Notes under the pieces: generated by a model
What the model saw: only the letters and a program-made list of their open reading frames with translations
What the model was told of the DNA's origin: nothing
The model's database searches: none
Translations under genes and position numbers: made by a program
Source: Actinophytocola oryzae
Lineage (GTDB): Bacteria > Actinomycetota > Actinomycetes > Mycobacteriales > Pseudonocardiaceae
Reading direction: 5' to 3'
DNA length: 64,000 nucleotides
Assembly (NCBI RefSeq): GCF_004364325.1
Contig: NZ_SOCP01000014.1
Location: 182,359 to 246,358, forward strand
Part shown: positions 59,162-64,000 of the stretch, piece after piece
How the letters are laid out: each line of letters opens with the position of its first letter
Numbering within the stretch: position 1 is the stretch's first letter

Positions 59162-60586
59162 TCAACGGCCGCGCCGCCTGCCGGCGCGCGTGCCCGCCGA
59201 GAACGCGGCGGCACCGCCGGTCTTCACCGCCACGGGCTGCTGGGTGGCCGACGCCGCGGGCCGCCCCCTGGTCCTGACGGCCTTGGCGGGCCTCGGTGTG
59301 GTCTCGGCCGTCCGGCGGCCCCTGGCCGGGCGGGCCGCGGGTGCCGTGGCAGGCGGCGCCACGAACGTGCGCTTGCCCGGTGCCAGCTCGGCGAGCAGCG
59401 GGTGGCCGGGACCAACCCGCGTGATGGTGGCGGTGATGCCTGCCTTGCGGGTGATGTCGCGGACGTCGCCGACCTGCTCGTCGGTCATCAGGGTGATCAC
59501 GGTGCCGGACGCCCCGGCCCGCGCCGTGCGGCCCGAGCGGTGCAGGTACGCCTTGTGCTCGGTCGGCGGGTCGGCGTGGACCACCAGCGCCACGTCGTCG
59601 ACGTGGATGCCCCTGGCGGCGACGTCGGTGGCCACCAGGGTCGCCGCGCTGCCCCTCGCGAAGGCGAGCAGGTTGCGGGTGCGTGCCGACTGCCCGAGGT
59701 TGCCGTGCAGCTCGACGGCGGGCACGCCTTCGGCGACCAGTTGGCGGGTCAGCCTCGTCGCGCCGCGCTTGGTCCTGGTGAACACCAGCGTGCGGCCCGG
59801 CGCCGAGGCCAGGTCGACCAGCACCGCGAGGCGGGTGGCGGGCGCCACGTGCAGCACGTGGTGCGCCATGGTCGTGACCGAGGAGGACGGTGGGTCGACG
59901 CTGTGGGTGACCGGGTCGTGCAGGAACCGGCGGACCAGCACGTTGACGCCCCCGTCGAGGGTCGCGGAGAAGAGCAGCCGCTGGCCGTCGCGCGGGGTCT
60001 GGTCGAGCAGCCTGGTCACCGCGGGCAGGAAGCCGAGGTCCGCCATGTGGTCGGCCTCGTCGAGCACGGTGACCGACACGGCGTCGAGCCGCGCGTGGCC
60101 TGCGGCGATGTGGTCGGCGAGCCTGCCGGGGCAGGCGATGAGGACGTCGACACCGGCACGCAGGCCCGCGATCTGCGGCTGGGGGCCGACGCCGCCGTAG
60201 ACCGTCATGGCACGCAGCGACATGGCCCTGGCGAGCGGCGCCATCGCGGTGGCGATCTGCTCGGCCAGCTCACGCGTGGGGACGAGGATCAGCGCGCGTG
60301 GCCTGCCCGGCCTCGGCGGTGCCGGGTCGGCGGCGAGCCTGGCGAGCGCGGGCAGGACGAACGCGTAGGTCTTGCCGGACCCGGTCTGTCCCCTGCCGAG
60401 CACGTCGCGGCCCGCGAGCGAGTCGGGCAACGTGGCGGCCTGGATGGGGAACGGCGTGACGACACCGTGGTCGGCGAGTGCGGCCACCAACCGGGCGGGC
60501 ACCCCGAGTCGGTCGAACGTCACGGCTTGCGCCACCGGGCTGTCTGATGTGGATGAACGAGTTCCTCGGGGGCGGCGAGCCGCCAT
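59162..60586 (-). CDS. DEAD-box RNA helicase
   Basis: A 474-residue helicase with all core motifs: Q-motif (PFPIQAATLP), motif I (GQTGSGKT), Ia (PTRELAEQ), II (DEAD in VTVLDEADHMADLG), III (SAT) and VI (HRSGRTARAG). The C-terminal 75 residues are rich in Arg, Pro and Ala, a probable RNA-binding tail. Homologues help ribosome assembly and cold adaptation. GGAG lies seven bases before the ATG at 60586; the longer open frame upstream has no helicase motifs. Confidence 0.92.
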   Translation of the reverse strand: MAARRPRGTRSSTSDSPVAQAVTFDRLGVPARLVAALADHGVVTPFPIQAATLPDSLAGRDVLGRGQTGSGKTYAFVLPALARLAADPAPPRPGRPRALILVPTRELAEQIATAMAPLARAMSLRAMTVYGGVGPQPQIAGLRAGVDVLIACPGRLADHIAAGHARLDAVSVTVLDEADHMADLGFLPAVTRLLDQTPRDGQRLLFSATLDGGVNVLVRRFLHDPVTHSVDPPSSSVTTMAHHVLHVAPATRLAVLVDLASAPGRTLVFTRTKRGATRLTRQLVAEGVPAVELHGNLGQSARTRNLLAFARGSAATLVATDVAARGIHVDDVALVVHADPPTEHKAYLHRSGRTARAGASGTVITLMTDEQVGDVRDITRKAGITATITRVGPGHPLLAELAPGKRTFVAPPATAPAARPARGRRTAETTPRPAKAVRTRGRPAASATQQPVAVKTGGAAAFSAGTRAGRRRGR

Positions 60587-60946
60587 GTGATGCTCCAGAC
60601 GTTCGAGGGGTGGCCCAGTCGGCGAAGTGCGGCGTGGACGGTGGCCGGGAGGTCGAGCGCGCGAGCGGAACGTGATGGCGTCGAAACGCGCTCCTCCGGC
60701 TGGTCCGACAGTGGACCGACGCCGCGTGGCACTCCCGTCCCCGGTCTGAACCGGACCGGACTGGGTGGTCGACGACGGTGCTGACTCGACCGCCAACTCG
60801 GGAAGCCATCGACGGGCGCAGTCTACCATCGCGGCACCTCGCACCCCGCGTCACCGCTGGTGGCGGCGCACCACGCACGCCGGTCGGGGCCGCACACCGG
60901 ACCCCGGCACGCGACCCCGACTCATGGTCCACTGTGGACCGGCGGC
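60587..60946. other. intergenic stretch between helicase and hydrolase
   Basis: About 360 bases with no supported gene on either strand. It should hold the helicase promoter and leader. Near the hydrolase end it contains the palindrome at 60926-60940. Nothing else was recognised. Confidence 0.5.
60926..60940 (-). terminator. short palindrome after the hydrolase gene
   Basis: GGTCCACTGTGGACC, seven-base arms around a single T, six bases after the hydrolase stop. The loop is too small for a normal hairpin unless arms fray; it may be a protein-binding dyad instead. It includes the recurrent decamer CACTGTGGAC. Confidence 0.3.
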
Positions 60947-61885
60947 TCACCGGAGCCGGTCGGCCAGCCAGCGCGCGACACCGGTGAGCAGCTCGGCGTC
61001 GACCGGTTCACGCAGCAGACGGCGGTAGGACAACACGGTTCCCGCGCCGTCGGTGCGCCGGAGCACGTGGGTCAGGCCGGGAACCCGCTGGGTCTCGGCC
61101 CCGCCGGGCACCAGGCGCGCGATGGTGTCCAGGTCGCCGGGGTCGACCTGTGCGTCCTTGTCGCCGGTGACCGCGAGGACCGGGACCCGGATGCCGGCGA
61201 GGTCCTGGCGCGGGTCGTGTGCCAGCTGTTCGCGCCACCACCTGGCGTTGACCCGAATGCCGCCGATGCGGGCGGCGTCCGCCGTGGTGGCGGCCACCCT
61301 GGCCAGCTGCCTGCTCGCGACACGCCGCAGCAGGGGCAGCAGCGGCCGGAGCGGACGCGGCAGCGAGTCGGCGAGCCGGGCACCCTGCCAGCGCACGGCC
61401 TGCTCACCGGGACGCGCGTAGCCGGCGAGCAGGACCGCCGCGGCCGCCTGGGCGTGGGCCGCCAGCCACATCGCGTGCACGGCGCCCTCGCTGTGCCCGA
61501 GCACGCCGACGGCCCCCGGCCGCACCTCGGGCCGGTCGCGCAGCGCCCGCAGCGCCGCGGCGGCGTCGGCCCTGTTGTCCAGGAAGCCGACGGTGTGCCA
61601 GTCACCCGGGGTGTCGCCCGCGCCTCGGCGGTCGTAGCGCAGCGAGGCGATGCCGTGCCGGGCCAGCACGACGGCCAGCGGGCGGCCGAGGTCCATGCGC
61701 ACGCGCCCCGCGTTGGAGTCGCGGTCGACCTTTCCCGAGCCGGGCAGGCACAGCACGGTCGGGTGCGGCCCCGGTCCGGCGGGCAGCGTGAGCGTGCCCG
61801 CGAGCGCCACGCCGTCGGCGGCCGTGGCGGCCATCCGGACCTCTCGCGTGACGTCCGCACCCACGGTCGCACCGGACTCGGTCAT
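60947..61885 (-). CDS. alpha/beta hydrolase (dienelactone-hydrolase-like)
   Basis: A 312-residue cytoplasmic hydrolase. The nucleophile elbow is GVLGHSEGAVHAM, the oxyanion-side block CLPGSGKVDRDSN, the acidic residue is in VTGDKDAQVDPGD and the His in GLTHVLRR. GGAGG lies five bases before the ATG at 61885. It diverges from a small regulator gene across a perfect TTATCAA/TTGATAA palindrome, so its expression is likely ligand-controlled. Substrate unknown. Confidence 0.85.
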   Translation of the reverse strand: MTESGATVGADVTREVRMAATAADGVALAGTLTLPAGPGPHPTVLCLPGSGKVDRDSNAGRVRMDLGRPLAVVLARHGIASLRYDRRGAGDTPGDWHTVGFLDNRADAAAALRALRDRPEVRPGAVGVLGHSEGAVHAMWLAAHAQAAAAVLLAGYARPGEQAVRWQGARLADSLPRPLRPLLPLLRRVASRQLARVAATTADAARIGGIRVNARWWREQLAHDPRQDLAGIRVPVLAVTGDKDAQVDPGDLDTIARLVPGGAETQRVPGLTHVLRRTDGAGTVLSYRRLLREPVDAELLTGVARWLADRLR

Positions 61886-61914
61886 CAGTACCTCCATGTC
61901 GCCAACCCCCATCG

Positions 61915-61930
61915 TTATCAATTTTGATAA
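61915..61930. promoter_or_regulatory. palindromic operator between hydrolase and regulator
   Basis: TTATCAA-TT-TTGATAA, a perfect 7-base dyad, AT-rich against a GC-rich background. It sits 30 bases from each start codon, in the only gap between the two divergent genes. Confidence 0.55.
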
Positions 61931-61958
61931 AAGTACCAGAGGTTGGAATGATGCGTCC

Positions 61959-62486
61959 ATGGCTACGCTCGACCTCCTGTTGCACCCCGTCCGGCTGCGC
62001 ATCCTGCGGACGTTCCTCGACGGCCGTCCCGCCACGACCGCACAGCTGCGCGAACGGCTGCCCGACATCCCGCCCGCGACCATGTACCGGCACGTCGCGA
62101 CCCTGGCGGGCGCGGGCGTCCTCGAGGTGCTGGACGAGAAGCGGGTGCGGGGCACGGTCGAGCGCACCTACCGGGTGTGCTGGGACCGTGCGGCGCTCGG
62201 CCCCGCCGACCGGGCCGCCATGACCACCGACGACCACCGACGCGCGTTCACCGCGTTCGTCGGCGGGCTGCTGGCCGACTTCGACCAGTACCTCGACGGC
62301 GAGGCCGTCGCCCCCGACACCGACGGCGTGACTTACCAACAGGCCGCACTGTGGCTGACCGACGAGGAGACGGCCGAACTGCTGACCGAGATACGCGCGG
62401 CGGTCACCTCCAGAACAGGACGCGAACCCGGCCAGGGACGCACCCGACGCATGGTCAGCCTCGTGGCCGTGCCCGCGCGGGAGTGA
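61959..62486 (+). CDS. winged-helix regulator (ArsR-like, HTH_20)
   Basis: A 175-residue protein. The N-terminal winged helix reads LLLHPVRLRILRTFLDGRPA and TMYRHVATLAGAGVLEVLDE; the C-terminal half is helical and likely mediates dimerisation or ligand binding. It diverges from the alpha/beta hydrolase gene and is its probable repressor. The ATG at 61959 lacks a strong ribosome site, but the frame upstream runs through the operator. Confidence 0.82.
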   Translation: MATLDLLLHPVRLRILRTFLDGRPATTAQLRERLPDIPPATMYRHVATLAGAGVLEVLDEKRVRGTVERTYRVCWDRAALGPADRAAMTTDDHRRAFTAFVGGLLADFDQYLDGEAVAPDTDGVTYQQAALWLTDEETAELLTEIRAAVTSRTGREPGQGRTRRMVSLVAVPARE

Positions 62487-62735
62487 CGGGTAAAGAAATC
62501 CCGTTCCCCGGCCACGCACGACCAGGTGAACCGATATGAAGTACGTCTCGTGAATACCGGGACCGGGCCGCCGGGGCGCGGGATTGCCCGGATACAGCCA
62601 AAACGGACGCGCCCGTGGATAAACGGGCCGCACCCTACGCTATCGATCGGTCAACGTCGCCAAACCATTACGCAATCTTTGCGGCAGGCCCGCTTCGGCG
62701 GGATTATGGTGGTGGTACCAGGAAGGAGTTCTGGT

Positions 62736-63662
62736 ATGTCCGATTCCATCACCGCGAATACCGGCAAGGCAGAACGACACGGGATTCTTGCCGGGTTCGA
62801 CGGTTCCGATGTGGCTCGCGACGCGGCTTTCTGGGCCGCTGCCGAGGCCGACACGCTCGGTTGTCCACTGGTTCTGGCGCGCTCCTACGAGCGGCCCATC
62901 AAGGTCGGTGAGCTGACGTTCACCCCCGTCGGCCTGCCGCCGGACGACGCCCGCGCGTGGTGGTGCCGACACTCCCTCCAGCTGCTCGCCGAGCGGTGCC
63001 GACTCGACCACCCCGGCCTCGAGGTGCGGACCGCCATTCGGGCAGGCCATCCCGGGCAGGTGCTCAACACCCTCGCCACCGAGCTGAGGGCCGACAGCGT
63101 CGTGCTCGGCACCCGTGGGCACGGGCCCATCGCACGGCTCGTGCTCGGGTCGACCGCCGCCGACCTCGTGCACCTGCTCGACCGGCCGGTGGTCGTCGTG
63201 CGTGGCACCACCTCCCCGGGGCCCGTCGTGCTGGGGCTCGCAGGCACCGAGACCGACGGGCAGGCCATCGACTTCGCGTTCGACTTCGCGGCACGGCACC
63301 GCTCGCCGCTGCTCGCCGTGCACGGGCACCACCACGCCCGCGGGCAGGACGCACTCGACCGGGTGCTCTCGTCGTGGCGGGTGCGCTACCCGGCCGTCGA
63401 GGTGCGCACCGAGCTCGTCGGCGGCAGGCCCGCCGACGCACTGGTCGAGCGGTCGGTGGGCGCGCGGTTGGTCGTCGTCGGGAGCCACCACCACAACGCG
63501 GCACGCCGGGCGTTGCGGGGCTCCATCAGCCACTCGATGCTCTACCACGCCTGCTGCCCGGTCGCGGTCGTGCCCGCCGGTCAGCACCGCGCGTCGCGGC
63601 GGGCGGTCCACGCCGTGGCTACCGGCTCGCCGGCAGGCGCAGGATCGGCGCCGCGCCCTTGA
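62736..63662 (+). CDS. tandem universal stress protein
   Basis: A 308-residue protein with two Usp domains (about 15-150 and 155-300). The first keeps the ATP-binding motif GTRGHGPIARLVLGST; the second reads GSHHHNAARRALRGSI, also close to consensus. Such proteins support survival under hypoxia or starvation. GGAAGGAG lies seven bases before the ATG. Its end overlaps the Lrp fragment on the other strand by 44 bases. The upstream 249 bases (62487-62735) are AT-richer and hold no gene. Confidence 0.9.
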   Translation: MSDSITANTGKAERHGILAGFDGSDVARDAAFWAAAEADTLGCPLVLARSYERPIKVGELTFTPVGLPPDDARAWWCRHSLQLLAERCRLDHPGLEVRTAIRAGHPGQVLNTLATELRADSVVLGTRGHGPIARLVLGSTAADLVHLLDRPVVVVRGTTSPGPVVLGLAGTETDGQAIDFAFDFAARHRSPLLAVHGHHHARGQDALDRVLSSWRVRYPAVEVRTELVGGRPADALVERSVGARLVVVGSHHHNAARRALRGSISHSMLYHACCPVAVVPAGQHRASRRAVHAVATGSPAGAGSAPRP

Positions 63663-63885
63663 GGGTGCGGATCACCGGGTCGGTCTCGATGCCCCGGATC
63701 GCGGTCAGCGTGCCGAGCCGCCCGGTCAGGTAGTCGTGCAGCTCGTACACGTCGCGGCACACCACCGCCGCCGCGAGGTTCGTCGGACCGGTCGTGGCGG
63801 CGGCGAACGCGACCTCCGGGTGGTCGGCCAGCGCCTGGCCGCGTACTGGTGCTGGCCGGAGCCCGCACCCGGACGACGACGGCAC
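63619..63885 (-). pseudogene. C-terminal fragment of an Lrp/AsnC-family regulator
   Basis: From about residue 20 the frame reads like the ligand-binding (RAM) domain of AsnC-type proteins: ALADHPEVAFAAATTGPTNL, then VVCRDVYELHDYLTGRLGTL and VIRTLKGAAPILR. The N-terminal helix-turn-helix and the first half of the RAM domain are missing, and the bases upstream do not encode them. It is a truncated gene, perhaps cut by an event at the right edge. Confidence 0.7.
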
Positions 63886-64000
63886 CCGTGAGCGGGTCCT
63901 AGCCGCAATGCCACTGATTTAGATCGTCTTGGCTGATCGCTTGCGGCGTGTGGGCCTGGACGGTGGCGTGATCGTGACTGCTGTCTGGGATGGGCGGCTG
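63886..64000. other. right edge, unassigned
   Basis: 115 bases of lower GC content than the neighbourhood. Short open frames run to the edge on both strands; neither is long enough to name. It directly follows the point where the Lrp gene is truncated, so it may belong to an inserted or rearranged segment continuing outside the window. Confidence 0.35.

Noticed and set aside
63886..64000. Start of an IS4-type transposase or its inverted repeat
   Set aside because: The lower GC content and the truncated Lrp gene suggest it, but no terminal repeat, target duplication or transposase motif is visible in 115 bases.

Overview
The window is very GC-rich chromosomal DNA with strong third-position GC bias, frequent GTG starts and short tandem operons joined by ATGA/GTGA overlaps. 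Twin MerR regulators, an AfsR/SARP-type regulator, F420-era LLM oxidoreductases, a class F sortase, CsbD, PPK2 and DUF1906 proteins all point to a filamentous actinomycete, most likely Pseudonocardiales (Saccharothrix/Actinosynnema/Amycolatopsis-like). This is inference from gene content; no rRNA, tRNA, CRISPR array or complete insertion sequence is visible.

Layout. 1-9 kb: the tail of a CGNR zinc-finger regulator, an LtrA membrane protein, a large secreted PA14-propeller-CBM-DUF1080 enzyme divergent from a short M1 aminopeptidase, a small membrane protein, GlgC, a four-EF-hand protein and an HNH remnant. 9-18 kb: a gene ending in a GCCGGGA heptamer tract, a GT-B (CDP-glycerol transferase-like) protein, a STAND ATPase with TPRs, a GNAT, a secreted DUF1906/peptidoglycan-binding protein, an ArsR-type regulator and an Eis C-terminal fragment. 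18-25 kb: TioE-type double MerR regulator divergent from an erythromycin esterase, DUF2975 protein, NarL-type two-component system, TAP-like hydrolase and RDD protein. 25-30 kb: a cell-surface unit made of a giant membrane glycosyltransferase, a DUF4397 protein and a class F sortase. 30-42 kb: regulators paired with small enzymes (AraC/VOC, TetR/zinc alcohol dehydrogenase, PadR/ABC exporter), a Calx-beta protein, a 999-residue AfsR-type regulator and a secreted unknown.

43-54 kb reads like a general-stress and redox district: PPK2, an LLM oxidoreductase with a GH13 enzyme, a GAF/SpoIIE phosphatase, a 48-residue basic protein, CsbD, a heme-oxygenase-like diiron protein translationally coupled to a GCS2 ligase, a CDGSH protein, an acyl desaturase and a GAF-ANTAR-HATPase fusion. 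Three SigB-like promoter candidates (GTTN, 14-15 bp, GGGNAT) were seen here. 54-64 kb: a LacI-controlled sugar ABC importer without its own ATPase, a small membrane protein, a DEAD-box helicase, a hydrolase divergent from its probable regulator, a tandem universal stress protein and a truncated Lrp/AsnC fragment at the right edge.

The most interesting candidates are the diiron protein/GCS2/CDGSH cluster, the DUF4397 protein with a possible new sorting motif next to its sortase, the four-module DUF1080 enzyme, and the GAF-ANTAR-HATPase gene with an internal ribosome binding site. Eight tail-to-tail gene pairs overlap at their stop codons. Several genes are decayed remnants (HNH, Eis, two GAF genes, Lrp).
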